Origin: Spirochaetaceae bacterium | Lineage (GTDB): Bacteria; Spirochaetota; Leptospiria; Leptospirales; Leptonemataceae | Assembly (NCBI GenBank): GCA_002729885.1 | Contig: PBUB01000014.1 | Coordinates: forward strand, 186,001 to 250,000 | Direction: 5' to 3' | DNA length: 64,000 nucleotides | In this document: piece after piece, positions 36,823-45,612 of the stretch | Numbering within the stretch: the stretch's first letter is position 1 | How the letters are laid out: each line of letters opens with the position of its first letter | Notes under the pieces: generated by a model | Told to the model about the DNA's origin: nothing | Database searches by the model: none | Seen by the model: only the letters and a program-made list of their open reading frames with translations | Position numbers and translations under genes: made by a program

Positions 36823-36837
36823 CTCTCCCAGGGAGAG
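36823..36837. promoter_or_regulatory. Inverted repeat, candidate MerR operator
   Basis: CTCTCCC-A-GGGAGAG lies 16 bases before the ATG of the membrane protein that precedes the MerR-type gene. It resembles the CTCTCCC...GGGAG-type sites bound by BmrR/Mta-like MerR proteins. I could not fit an unambiguous 19-bp-spaced promoter around it. Confidence 0.45.
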
Positions 36838-36853
36838 GCCCTAACCTTGACTC

Positions 36854-37294
36854 ATGAAAACCTGGAAAAGAGCAATACGAATAGTTTTACAAGGGTTGGT
36901 CGTCTGGCTGGTACCTTTTACCATTTCCCTTCCCTTTTTTGAGCGAGGTGCACTGAAGGTCGACATATTCGCTTTCAAAACCCTGATGATGCTTGTGTCC
37001 TCCACTGTGGGACTCTGGCTACTAAGCCGGTCCGTTGCAGAGAGTGACCGGAGGCCTCATATCGCGGGGCTGTTCATTGGCATGGTCTGGCTGGCGATCA
37101 ACTGGGCTCTAGATTTTGCAATTCTACTTCCCATCAGCGACATGAGCGTGCTGGATTACTTGTTTTCCACGGGGCTACGTTATCTGCATATGCCCGTAGC
37201 TGGATTCTTCATGGGGATAGCAGTTGTCCGCTACCAGCAGGAGGCCAGCCAGAATCTGAATTCTTGCACGGAAAGAAGGGAAGTCAATGTATAG
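36854..37294 (+). CDS. Four-helix membrane protein, unknown function
   Basis: 146 residues with four hydrophobic helices (about 10-27, 38-58, 70-92, 110-130) and short loops; no signal peptide or known motif. The stop overlaps the MerR gene start by 8 bases, so the two form an operon. The pair suggests that the membrane protein is the target or partner of the regulator, for example in response to an amphipathic compound (inference). An inverted repeat directly upstream may be the operator. Confidence 0.7.
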   Translation: MKTWKRAIRIVLQGLVVWLVPFTISLPFFERGALKVDIFAFKTLMMLVSSTVGLWLLSRSVAESDRRPHIAGLFIGMVWLAINWALDFAILLPISDMSVLDYLFSTGLRYLHMPVAGFFMGIAVVRYQQEASQNLNSCTERREVNV

Positions 37295-38090
37295 TATAGG
37301 TCAATTCTCTCTAATCTCACGACTCTCAGTTCGAACCCTGCGAAAGTACCATGAAATCGGTCTTCTGGTTCCGGACTATGTCGATGAAGATTCTGGCTAC
37401 AGGTACTATAAGCCTGCTGCCATCGAACGAGCTCAGGTCATCGTCGGTCTTCGCGATCTGGACTTTTCATTGAAGGATATAAATACAATCCTGGCTGAAT
37501 GTGGCGAAGATGAGGACATTCTGGATCGACTAATTGAACAGAAGAAATCCATAAACCAGGAGTTACAGAGAATACAAAGCATTGAGGCTGGCCTCGAGCG
37601 GACGATTGCCCTTGTCCGAGAAAGACAGAAACTACCGGAAGAAAGTGGAGAAATTGAGATCAAAGAGATTCCGCAGATTCCCGTGGCTTTACTCTATGAA
37701 ACCGGAGCGTGGGCCGATATCGGGGCAGTCTTCTCCCGAGTAGGTCGCAAAGCGGGCCGCTATATTGGAGGGCCAGCACTCAGTCTGTGCTTTGATGGCG
37801 AGTACAGGGATGAGGCCAGTTATGCAGCGGGTTTCATCCTGAAGTCTGCTCGCGAAATAAAGGGCCTGAAATGTGAAACATTACCACGCATTCGCTGCCT
37901 TTCTGTAATTCATACAGGCCCCTACGACACGATTGGAATCAGCTACGAAAGGATCCTGTCCAGGATTCAGGAGCAAAAGTTAAGCTGGAAGACACCTACG
38001 AGAGAAATCTACCTTCGTGGACCCGGAATGATTTTTCGTGGAAACCCGAAAAAGTATCGAACGGAGATCCAGATTCCCCTGGACTCATAG
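37287..38090 (+). CDS. MerR-family regulator with GyrI-like effector domain
   Basis: 267 residues. N-terminal MerR HTH: YSIGQFSLISRLSVRTLRKY, HEIGLLVPDYVDEDSGYRYY, then a coiled-coil dimer helix (about 85-110). The C-terminal part (about 120-267) is a GyrI/BmrR-type effector-binding domain (ALLYETGAWADIGAVFSRVG ... IHTGPYDTIGISYERI ... TEIQIPL). Such proteins bind hydrophobic or cationic drugs and activate by twisting an overlong promoter spacer. Probable target: its own operon. Confidence 0.9.
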   Translation: MYSIGQFSLISRLSVRTLRKYHEIGLLVPDYVDEDSGYRYYKPAAIERAQVIVGLRDLDFSLKDINTILAECGEDEDILDRLIEQKKSINQELQRIQSIEAGLERTIALVRERQKLPEESGEIEIKEIPQIPVALLYETGAWADIGAVFSRVGRKAGRYIGGPALSLCFDGEYRDEASYAAGFILKSAREIKGLKCETLPRIRCLSVIHTGPYDTIGISYERILSRIQEQKLSWKTPTREIYLRGPGMIFRGNPKKYRTEIQIPLDS

Positions 38091-38201
38091 GGTTGTTGGC
38101 TCGCATCCCATTCGGTAGCAACCGGTGGTTCGGTGGCGTAATGAGTGTTTTGATACTGCCAGGATCCAGATCGCATGATCACCGAACTGCAGCGAATAAG
38201 C

Positions 38202-38226
38202 AAAAAAGGGGGCCAGGATGGCCCCC
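38202..38226 (-). terminator. Rho-independent terminator of the lipase gene
   Basis: On the minus strand GGGGGCC-ATCCT-GGCCCCC is followed directly by six Ts. It lies 100 bases beyond the stop of the lipase gene at 38327. The stem could also slow plus-strand transcription from the MerR operon. Confidence 0.75.
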
Positions 38227-38326
38227 GGGTTTGAGGAATGTAATTGCTCCGGCGTCCCGATTCAATGGGTCCGGACAAAGCACCGCAGCTATGATGGCTG
38301 CGATGCCCTGAATTCTTTATAAACTG

Positions 38327-39232
38327 TTACTGACCGGCCTTCATGTTTTTTGCCATTTTCAAGAAATAGCCCTCAACATCGAACCAGGATTCGCCCAGAT
38401 ACAGTGTATTGGCACATTGCAGGTGATCCACTCCAGTTGAATACCACGGAGTGCTGGGACCGCCTTTCCATTCGCCCCATTTCATAGAGGAAAGAGGCAC
38501 AAATCCATCATTCGCATAGCCGTGCACTGCAGCTGATTCCTGACCGGTGAAATGATACAGCAGACTTCCCACAGGATGCTGAATCAGATTCACTCCATTA
38601 ATTACGGAGCCGTAAGAATAGTATCTTACTCCCGGCGCATTCGGTGTATTCGCATTAAAGATTGCCATGCCCTCTGTGGACAGAGAATCTATCACTGCCT
38701 GAGCATCGCTATCGCTTACCGCATACAGCAGGTCGATGAATGTTTCCAGAATACCGCTAACAGTTCCATTGGCAATCAGAGGCGCCAGACCGTCCGCCAG
38801 TCCGGTTCCTTTGTTTACTCCGTTCAAAGAAGTAACTGACGCTACTTTGGATGATAGCCCTAGATTGGATACTGCATATCTCAGTCCCAGAGGTCCCTGG
38901 GAATGTCCAAGAGTATGAACCTTGGAGTAGCCATTGGCGGCCATCCAGTAACGGATCTTTTCATTCAACACCTGCCCTCGATGAGCATTGGAGCTTCCAG
39001 GAGGCTGTGCCGGAGCATAAACATCCACACCTTCGGAACGCAGGTATTCATCCATGCCTCCCCAGTAATTGATAATTGAAGTAAGTCCGGTAGACTCCTC
39101 CCCCCATCCTAATAGGCCGTGAGCCAGCACAATAGGATATGTTCCTTCCAGAGGCTTCTGTTGACCGCCCCCTGCCCAGGCTGGCGTGACAACGGCCATC
39201 ACAGCTGCCAGAACAACAATTCGCTTAATCAT
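38327..39232 (-). CDS. Secreted triacylglycerol lipase
   Basis: 301 residues with a Sec signal peptide (MIKRIVVLAAVMAVVTPAWA). The mature protein opens YPIVLAHGLLGWG, the oxyanion-hole segment of Pseudomonas-type (family I) lipases, and has the elbow GHSQGPLG with Ser 111. The catalytic His is probably in STGVDHLQC, and an Asp in AVHGYANDGFVPL. It would hydrolyse ester lipids outside the cell; no dedicated foldase gene is seen nearby. A paralogue lies at 57158-58087. GPLG instead of GG-x after the Ser is a small departure from the usual elbow. Confidence 0.88.
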   Translation of the reverse strand: MIKRIVVLAAVMAVVTPAWAGGGQQKPLEGTYPIVLAHGLLGWGEESTGLTSIINYWGGMDEYLRSEGVDVYAPAQPPGSSNAHRGQVLNEKIRYWMAANGYSKVHTLGHSQGPLGLRYAVSNLGLSSKVASVTSLNGVNKGTGLADGLAPLIANGTVSGILETFIDLLYAVSDSDAQAVIDSLSTEGMAIFNANTPNAPGVRYYSYGSVINGVNLIQHPVGSLLYHFTGQESAAVHGYANDGFVPLSSMKWGEWKGGPSTPWYSTGVDHLQCANTLYLGESWFDVEGYFLKMAKNMKAGQ

Positions 39233-39655
39233 GGTACTCTCCCTAATACAGCTCCAAGTTCCTATTGAGACACTATCGAATCCCCTGGATCCGCTCTTAC
39301 CGGTCTCAGATATACAAGCTGCACTTTTGATTTAACACAGAGATTACACCGGATGGTATATTAAATCGACCTGGATACGGATCCTGGACAAAGTACAGGG
39401 TCTAGAATCTAGATTCTTGACTCTGTGCACTGAGCTACGGATACCCAGGCGGGCGAAATGCCCTGGCAGGACCGCTCATCGCTAATGCGAAGGGAGTAGC
39501 TTACAAAAAACAAACTGCAGCTTTCGCATTCGCACGATTATGCCGAACGGTAGTTACAGGCTCCAGGCGAAAATCAGAAGAAGAGATACGGAGATAAGTT
39601 CAAGTCAGAGTCAAAGTCCGAGTTGCGATCAGGTGAAACTGGACCTAACCAGGAT
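39233..39655. other. Intergenic, 423 bases
   Basis: Upstream of the lipase and downstream of the AraC gene, both on the minus strand. Holds a 14-bp palindrome AGAATCTAGATTCT (39404-39417) and the lipase promoter somewhere near 39240-39350. No convincing ORF or RNA gene. Confidence 0.45.
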
Positions 39656-40771
39656 TCAGGAGAGATTCAAACCGGAATCCCCTTCCAGATATTTCCTGGG
39701 AGACATACCCTTGATGCTCTTAAAGGCCAGATTGAAGTTCGCTTTGGAATTGAAACCTACCTGGTAGGCTACGGACAATATATTTGCTTCTGGCTCGTCA
39801 CGCAGGATTCGAATAGCCTCTTCCACTCTAAAATGATTCACGTATCTTGCGAAATTCATCTTTAGCCGGGTGTTCAAAAACTCGGTGAGCTGGTAGGGCT
39901 TTACATTCGCCTGAAGGGCCAGCTCCTTTAGTGTAAGATCCTCGTCTAAAAACATTCTCTCCTTTCGCATCAGGCGATCCAGGGCCAGTTGTAATTCCTT
40001 TAGATCCACGCCTTCCAGACGAGAAATCTTATACTGCTCTCCTTCCGGCTTATGCCGGGCTTCCTCAATGACCATCTCCAGATCTGCGAACAGCTCCGGT
40101 GTTCTGGATTTCAATATGAAATTGATCGGAAGAAACAGAGCTCCAGAAAGAGAAACACCAAAATAAACAAATTCGGATCGCAGGGCCAGACCGATGGTAG
40201 CCACCATGGTGAGGATAGCCGCGGTGATAAGGATGCTCAACAGGGTTCTGGCAGATTTTTCGTTTTTGAGCGCCTCCAGAGAGAAAATCTCAGGAAGGCT
40301 CTTTGCAATTAGACCGCAGTACACTACAGAAGAAAACAGTCCCAGAACGTTCAAATAATCGATCCATGTAGCCTCCCTGCTCTGAAAATAATCCAGCTGA
40401 CGATATGCAAATTGTGAGGGACTGAATACCCAGACGAGGCAAAATATTAGCAGGATCGTGACGGCCGGCGCGAAAGCAAGATATCTGGCCGGCTGAATTC
40501 TGTAATCCTCATTCAATGCGTCCAAAAAGGAAAAGAAAATGCAGGGGCCTACAAGATAAACAAAGGGCACATAGAGATGATTCAACAGAGTAATTTCAAA
40601 GTATCTTCCTTCCACATTAATCCAGGAATATAGAAGACAGATTGCTGCACTTAAATACAGCAGCGAAAGCATTCTGGTTCCCACCGATGGACGCGGTACA
40701 AGAAGATAGTAGAAAATCAAGACGGCTGAAAAAAGCGCACCAAACCAGATTCCTTCAGAAATAAACTCCAT
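39656..40771 (-). CDS. Membrane-anchored AraC-family regulator
   Basis: 371 residues, same plan as the regulator at 3353-4444: about seven membrane helices (1-230) then AraC double HTH (LTLKELALQANVKPYQLTEF and ILSVAYQVGFNSKANFNLAF, ending GMSPRKYLEG). The linker KISRLEGVDLKELQLALDRL is shared with the other copy (SRLEGVDLDQLKLRLEKL), confirming paralogy. Transcribed towards the lipase gene but with a 423-base gap. It could control that lipase; there is no direct evidence. Confidence 0.85.
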   Translation of the reverse strand: MEFISEGIWFGALFSAVLIFYYLLVPRPSVGTRMLSLLYLSAAICLLYSWINVEGRYFEITLLNHLYVPFVYLVGPCIFFSFLDALNEDYRIQPARYLAFAPAVTILLIFCLVWVFSPSQFAYRQLDYFQSREATWIDYLNVLGLFSSVVYCGLIAKSLPEIFSLEALKNEKSARTLLSILITAAILTMVATIGLALRSEFVYFGVSLSGALFLPINFILKSRTPELFADLEMVIEEARHKPEGEQYKISRLEGVDLKELQLALDRLMRKERMFLDEDLTLKELALQANVKPYQLTEFLNTRLKMNFARYVNHFRVEEAIRILRDEPEANILSVAYQVGFNSKANFNLAFKSIKGMSPRKYLEGDSGLNLS

Positions 40772-40842
40772 ACTCGAGACCTGCGCAACTCGTAGTCAGG
40801 ATGATTGCAATTGCCGCCTGATCGCAAGCACAAAAGAAATCA

Positions 40843-41688
40843 CTAATCGTCACGTATGAAACCTACTACCAATTCAGATATCATGGCCCCCGCTCTTTCG
40901 TTCAGGTGTAGACAATCTGTCACCAGGTAAAAATCGTTCTTCTTCGAGATTTCGCTGTAGTCCATCCCGAGCAAATAGCGCCGGGCCACCGCCTTCTCTA
41001 TTAGCAGATGCGGCTCATTGCATTGATTGTTTGAAGTTTCCTTTCCCTGCAGATAGGACCTCTGCATTTCATTCAGAGGAAGATATGCGACTCCCTGCTC
41101 CAATGCGATCTTCTTGATGGCCCGGGAATACTCCATGGCCCTCTGGTTTGCAACGGAGTTCAGGTCTTCCCCGATAACAGGAAGGGAAATCAATGCGATT
41201 TGCATATGTGGATCGGATTGTTTGAATCCATCCACGATTTGTGTCAGGTTTTCTCGATAGGACTGCAGATCTGGAGTTCCCTCTATGCCCATGGTCTTAC
41301 GATAATTGCTCAGAAATACAGGATGAAGTGTAGAATTAACGTCATTTGTGCCAATGAGGATAGTAACAACATCTGCTCTGCACTCAATCAGTTCTGGCAT
41401 GCGAAGCAATACATTATGGGTCAGATTACGATTTATACCCGCATTTATTACCCGATAATCATCGCCCAGGTGGCTCGCCACACTATCCGCATAGTTAAAA
41501 CTCACGGTTCCATGAGTAATACTGTCTCCCACAAGAAGCACTCGACTGCCACTCTCCAGCGCGTTGCATCTGGAAGGATCGTTTTCTGGAAGGGAGTTTA
41601 CCTGACCCAGAACCATATAATACAGCGCCACCGGAGGAACAATCAGTAGAACAAGTAATACCACAGCAATGATCAGGGCTTTTTTCAT
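40843..41688 (-). CDS. SGNH/GDSL-type hydrolase, membrane-anchored
   Basis: 281 residues from ATG 41688; a GTG five codons upstream is possible. One N-terminal helix (KKALIIAVVLLVLLIVPPVA) anchors or exports it. SGNH blocks: VLLVGDSITHG (Ser), the Gly in VINAGINRN, ILIGTNDVN (Asn) and the distal DCLHLNERAG (Asp/His). These are all four catalytic elements. Members are esterases, lysophospholipases or acetyl-esterases acting on envelope polysaccharides or lipids. The substrate is undetermined. Confidence 0.87.
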   Translation of the reverse strand: MKKALIIAVVLLVLLIVPPVALYYMVLGQVNSLPENDPSRCNALESGSRVLLVGDSITHGTVSFNYADSVASHLGDDYRVINAGINRNLTHNVLLRMPELIECRADVVTILIGTNDVNSTLHPVFLSNYRKTMGIEGTPDLQSYRENLTQIVDGFKQSDPHMQIALISLPVIGEDLNSVANQRAMEYSRAIKKIALEQGVAYLPLNEMQRSYLQGKETSNNQCNEPHLLIEKAVARRYLLGMDYSEISKKNDFYLVTDCLHLNERAGAMISELVVGFIRDD

Positions 41689-41829
41689 GCAAACAGGATG
41701 CACTTGATTCCAGAAATCTGTCAGTAAATAAAACCGATCCCAATCCCGAGTCGCGACGAGAATTGACAGAATATAGATTCAATGCGATTCTGGGCAAAAA
41801 GGAAAGTGTCGGCGACACTGGATCGGAAT

Positions 41830-43389
41830 ATGGCAAAGAGCAGAACTGCGAAGAAAACAAATCAGAGTGTAAAAACGAAAAGAAAGAAGAGTACCCCCAG
41901 AGTGAAATCGGCTTCAGCCAGAGTACGCCCTGTATCTATTGAATCCGAAGTTCTGGATGTCATTATCATTGGAGCCGGTATATCTGGAATCGGAGCCGCC
42001 TATCATCTTCAGGACAAACTTCCCGATAAAACCTATCTGATTCTCGAAGGTCGCAAAGACCTGGGAGGAACCTGGGACCTCTTCAAATATCCAGGAATTC
42101 GCTCCGACTCCGATCTGTTCACATTCGGTTTTGATTTCAGACCCTGGGAAAGTAGCAAAGGAATAGCAGATGGCCCCTCCATAAAAAGCTATATCGCTCA
42201 AACAGCTCGCGAATTTGGAATCGATCGTCGAATTGCCTATCAGCACCGCGTTATATCAGTAAACTGGAATACCGATGAAGGGCTCTGGCATATCAAAGCC
42301 AAACGAACAGACAATCGCAAGACCGTGGAATATCGAGCACGATGGATTTTCTCAGGAACTGGCTACTATAGATACGATGAAGGATACACTCCTGAATTCA
42401 AAGGGCGAAAGCAATTCAAGGGACAGATCATTCATCCGCAGCACTGGCCCGAAGACCTGGACTATGACAATAAGAGAATTCTGATCATCGGAAGCGGGGC
42501 CACCGCCGTAACGCTGCTTCCTGCTCTTACCGACCGGGCGGCCCACGTTACAATGTTGCAGCGAACCCCTACCTATATTATGCCTCTACCGGAAGTTGAA
42601 AAACTATCAAAAATTTTAAGACCGCTCCTGGGTAAGAATCTTGCTTTCAAAATCACAAGAAAGAAAAACATTCTTCGCCAGCGATGGTTCTATCTCTATT
42701 GCCAGAAATTTCCGGAGCGGGCGCGAAAGTTCATAAGAAAAGAGAACGCGAAGCGTTTACCGGCTGGTTATCCGGTGGATGAACATTTCAATCCACCATA
42801 CAACCCATGGGATCAACGACTATGCGCGGTGCCGGATAGCGATTTGTTTCAAGTTCTAGGCGAAGGGAAAGCTTCCATTGTTACAGACAGGATTAAGACA
42901 TTCACCCGAAAAGGAGTGCAGCTCGAATCCGGTAAGGAACTGGAAGCCGATATCATCATTACGGCCACCGGCCTGAATCTTCTACCATTCGGTGGAATTC
43001 AGATCAAAGTAGACGGGAAGAAAGTTAAGCTTCCGGAGCATGTAGCCTTCAAAGGGATGATGCTCAGTGGTATACCCAATCTGGCTTTCGCCGTGGGATA
43101 TACCACTTCATCATGGACACTGAAAGTAGGTCTGCTTTGCGAGCATTTCTGCAGGTTGCTACAGTATATGGAAGAAAAAGGCTATAGAACCTGTGTTCCG
43201 GAAGCTGAATCCAACATGGAGACCCGACCTCTTCTGGACTTTGGTGCAGGTTATGTCCAGAGATCGCTGGACGAATTGCCCAGAAGAGGTACCGAATTTC
43301 CGTGGCTTATGTCCTGGGATTATGCAGAGGATGTAAAGCTTCTCAGGAAAGGACCGGTAGAGGACGAGCATTTAAAATTCATGGCTTAG
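41830..43389 (+). CDS. Baeyer-Villiger-type FAD/NADPH monooxygenase
   Basis: 519 residues from ATG 41830; an upstream ATG at 41782 is in frame. A Lys/Arg/Ser-rich N-terminal extension (about 1-35) precedes the FAD Rossmann motif GAGISG (48-53). Then come the DLGGTWDLFKYPGIRSDSDL segment typical of this class, the fingerprint FKGQIIHPQHWP matching F-x-G-x-x-x-H-x-x-x-W-P, and the NADPH motif IGSGATAVTLL. The enzyme inserts one O atom from O2 into ketones (giving esters) or oxidises heteroatoms. Ester products would suit the hydrolases around it (inference). The basic extension is odd for the family. Confidence 0.92.
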   Translation: MAKSRTAKKTNQSVKTKRKKSTPRVKSASARVRPVSIESEVLDVIIIGAGISGIGAAYHLQDKLPDKTYLILEGRKDLGGTWDLFKYPGIRSDSDLFTFGFDFRPWESSKGIADGPSIKSYIAQTAREFGIDRRIAYQHRVISVNWNTDEGLWHIKAKRTDNRKTVEYRARWIFSGTGYYRYDEGYTPEFKGRKQFKGQIIHPQHWPEDLDYDNKRILIIGSGATAVTLLPALTDRAAHVTMLQRTPTYIMPLPEVEKLSKILRPLLGKNLAFKITRKKNILRQRWFYLYCQKFPERARKFIRKENAKRLPAGYPVDEHFNPPYNPWDQRLCAVPDSDLFQVLGEGKASIVTDRIKTFTRKGVQLESGKELEADIIITATGLNLLPFGGIQIKVDGKKVKLPEHVAFKGMMLSGIPNLAFAVGYTTSSWTLKVGLLCEHFCRLLQYMEEKGYRTCVPEAESNMETRPLLDFGAGYVQRSLDELPRRGTEFPWLMSWDYAEDVKLLRKGPVEDEHLKFMA

Positions 43390-43600
43390 AGAATAATCTT
43401 CTCGTGTTGCGACGTTGGTACCCGATGCCAGTTCCTGAAATCCTGAGTGTGAATGCGTCTCAGCCCCATAGAGTGTCATAGTTTATAGAAGAAACCCACA
43501 TCGGCGCCGCCTGTTCGAGAAGGCTAAGGCTTATGCGCTGCCAATCAAGTTTCTGGTCCCTTTCTCTTGACGTTTTTTTCATCAGAAGCCAGGTTTGGAC

Positions 43601-44098
43601 ATGGTCGGCTTGAAAGAGATGGGGAAGAACTTTGTGCAGGGAGGCGCGCTCTTGCTTGGCGGAGCCGGGTTCTTCCTGTATCAATCGGTTTTTACTGTGA
43701 GGGATGGTATTATGAGCAATTCCTGGCCTTCCACTCCAGGAACAGTAATTGAGGCAAGAATTGAACAATATCGCACCACCGGCGGTACTACCAGCGAAAA
43801 GACGATTGGTCATTTCTTCTACCAGTACAACGTAAATGGTGAAGACTATGTCTCAAGCAGACTGAACTTTTTTAGTATTAGTGGCGATCCGGTGACGGCT
43901 GCGAAAGCGCATGAACCGGGCCAGCAAGTTCAGGTGTACTATGACCCGGACGATCCGGAAAGAGCTGTTCTGGAACCCGGGCTCCCGGGCTTTTTCGTCT
44001 GGTTATCTCTTGGCTTTGGAGTGCTACTTTTTGTGGGATTTGTATCTCTCACGTTCTTTGGCGACTTTGGCGCGATTTTTGCGCGAATGCGGGGTTGA
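43601..44098 (+). CDS. DUF3592 membrane protein
   Basis: 165 residues from ATG 43601. One N-terminal and one C-terminal hydrophobic helix flank a beta-rich domain: WPSTPGTVIEARIEQY, then YQYNVNGEDYVSSRLNF and VQVYYDPDDPERAVLEPGL. This is the DUF3592 signature (short loop domain between two helices, ending in YDP.NP..A.L). Function unknown across the family. No operon partner. Confidence 0.85.
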   Translation: MVGLKEMGKNFVQGGALLLGGAGFFLYQSVFTVRDGIMSNSWPSTPGTVIEARIEQYRTTGGTTSEKTIGHFFYQYNVNGEDYVSSRLNFFSISGDPVTAAKAHEPGQQVQVYYDPDDPERAVLEPGLPGFFVWLSLGFGVLLFVGFVSLTFFGDFGAIFARMRG

Positions 44099-44224
44099 TT
44101 CAGGAGACAGGTGTTTCCGCCGGGTAATCGTTCCGTATTTTGAAGGCCAAGCATCACCTTTTGTAACAGCACTGGTGTTTTCGCAAGGGAATAGCATTCC
44201 GCCATCACTTTGTGCTGCATGAGT

Positions 44225-44247
44225 AAAAAAAAGGGGCTTTCGCCCCC
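44225..44247 (-). terminator. Rho-independent terminator of the outer-membrane protein gene
   Basis: On the minus strand GGGGC-GAAA-GCCCC is followed by eight Ts, about 80 bases past the stop at 44327. A GAAA tetraloop and long U-tract make this a strong terminator. Confidence 0.85.
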
Positions 44248-44326
44248 TGGAGTGCTTCCTGAAGATTGCTTCGCCCGGACCGGCCTCATTCGATCCCGGC
44301 GATCTTTATTTGAATGGGAGAGAATA

Positions 44327-45394
44327 CTAATTGAATCGTGCCTGAAACTCGATTCCAATATTGCTCATTTTATCTTTTTGGGTGTAAAACGGCCCTGTGG
44401 CCTGACTCTCGATCGAGATCAGTCCGCCGGCTTTCACGGAACCGCTGGTGGGGGTGTAATATCGATTGGTCACTGAATAGTAGGTATTGATAGTCAGCAC
44501 TTCAGTGAATCGATAGGCCACTCCCAGATGCAGTCTGCTGGTTCGTAGATCTCCATCGCTGGAATATTCTGAATTGCTTTCCAGAGGGAACGTAGACGAG
44601 CCCAGCGTTACCAGGGATTGAGTTTTAATGATCGCGTTGCTCTGTCCAATGCCCATCCCAAATTTCGCGCCGGCTTCCAGTTCCAGATTTTCTGCCAGAT
44701 CCATTCTATAGATCAGACCTAACTGCAGATCTCCCGTGGTAATATTGTGCTCCGTAGTACCGAATGAACTGAGAGAGCTGATGCTGGAAGACGTGATGCT
44801 GCCGCTGGTTCCGGAGTCAGTCTGTGCCTGTCCGGTGTTAAATGTGCTACCCTGGAACTCATCTCGAGCGAATTGTATACCCAGGATAAATCCCAGATCT
44901 TTCAGAAACCCTTTTTCTCCTCGAAAGGGATAGAGTTCATGGTCATAGCCCAGAGTGTAATGCTTCAAATCGCTACTCTGGAAGATGTTGTACTGATTGG
45001 ATGTAACCCTGGATACGATGTTAAAGGTCTGGGAGTCTGTGTAACTCAAACCGGTATTGTTTAAACCAGAAGGGCTCGTTGCTCCGTAGCCCAGCACCAG
45101 ATTTCCGCGATTGAATTCACCACCTATACTCAGGATCAATTCGGCAAAGGGCATGGATTGACGATTCGTTCCATAACTGAAGTAGTCAGCCGGTGTGGCC
45201 AGCAATCCTCCACCGAATATGGCTGAGCTCTGGAGATTGATCTGCCTTAGCTTATCGATTTCATTGAATGCGGCAGGCTCCCATGTAGATTGACTAACCC
45301 GCAAGCTAAACCAGGAAGGCTTGCGTTCGGCAGCCACAGGACTGATTCCGAAGACAAGCAGTAATAGAAATCCAAAGATTTGAATCCGTTTCAT
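44327..45394 (-). CDS. Probable outer-membrane beta-barrel protein
   Basis: 355 residues with signal peptide (MKRIQIFGFLLLLVFGISPVAA). The mature part alternates short amphipathic strands rich in Gly, Ser, Thr, Tyr (GNLVLGYGATSPSGLN, DLQLGLIYRMDLAENLELEA, SRLHLGVAYRFTEVLTINTY) and ends NIGIEFQARFN, with alternating residues and a near-terminal aromatic as in barrel proteins. FadL-like transport is a possibility but no signature is seen. Divergent from the DISM-AraC gene at 45613, which could regulate it. Confidence 0.75.
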   Translation of the reverse strand: MKRIQIFGFLLLLVFGISPVAAERKPSWFSLRVSQSTWEPAAFNEIDKLRQINLQSSAIFGGGLLATPADYFSYGTNRQSMPFAELILSIGGEFNRGNLVLGYGATSPSGLNNTGLSYTDSQTFNIVSRVTSNQYNIFQSSDLKHYTLGYDHELYPFRGEKGFLKDLGFILGIQFARDEFQGSTFNTGQAQTDSGTSGSITSSSISSLSSFGTTEHNITTGDLQLGLIYRMDLAENLELEAGAKFGMGIGQSNAIIKTQSLVTLGSSTFPLESNSEYSSDGDLRTSRLHLGVAYRFTEVLTINTYYSVTNRYYTPTSGSVKAGGLISIESQATGPFYTQKDKMSNIGIEFQARFN

Positions 45395-45461
45395 TGATCA
45401 CCTCAGCAGGGAAAAATACCCTGATAGATGAATGGATTGTAATCGAGGATCTATTGATGGT

Positions 45462-45485
45462 CGTCCAACTGGGCCCAGTTGGACG
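45462..45485. repeat. Perfect 24-bp palindrome in a divergent promoter region
   Basis: CGTCCAACTGGG followed by its exact reverse complement, no loop. It lies between the starts of the outer-membrane protein gene and the DISM-AraC regulator. Position suits an operator; lack of an adjacent T-run argues against a terminator. Confidence 0.7.
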
Positions 45486-45612
45486 GAATTTCGCATTTTT
45501 TGTTGCGGCGTTGGACCGTTTGGAGCATTACCATCGTCAAAACTGTTAGTTTCGGAAGCTCAATGCGCCTTGCAGAAAGGAAGAGTCCCTGGTTACTCCA
45601 TCTACAAATCCG

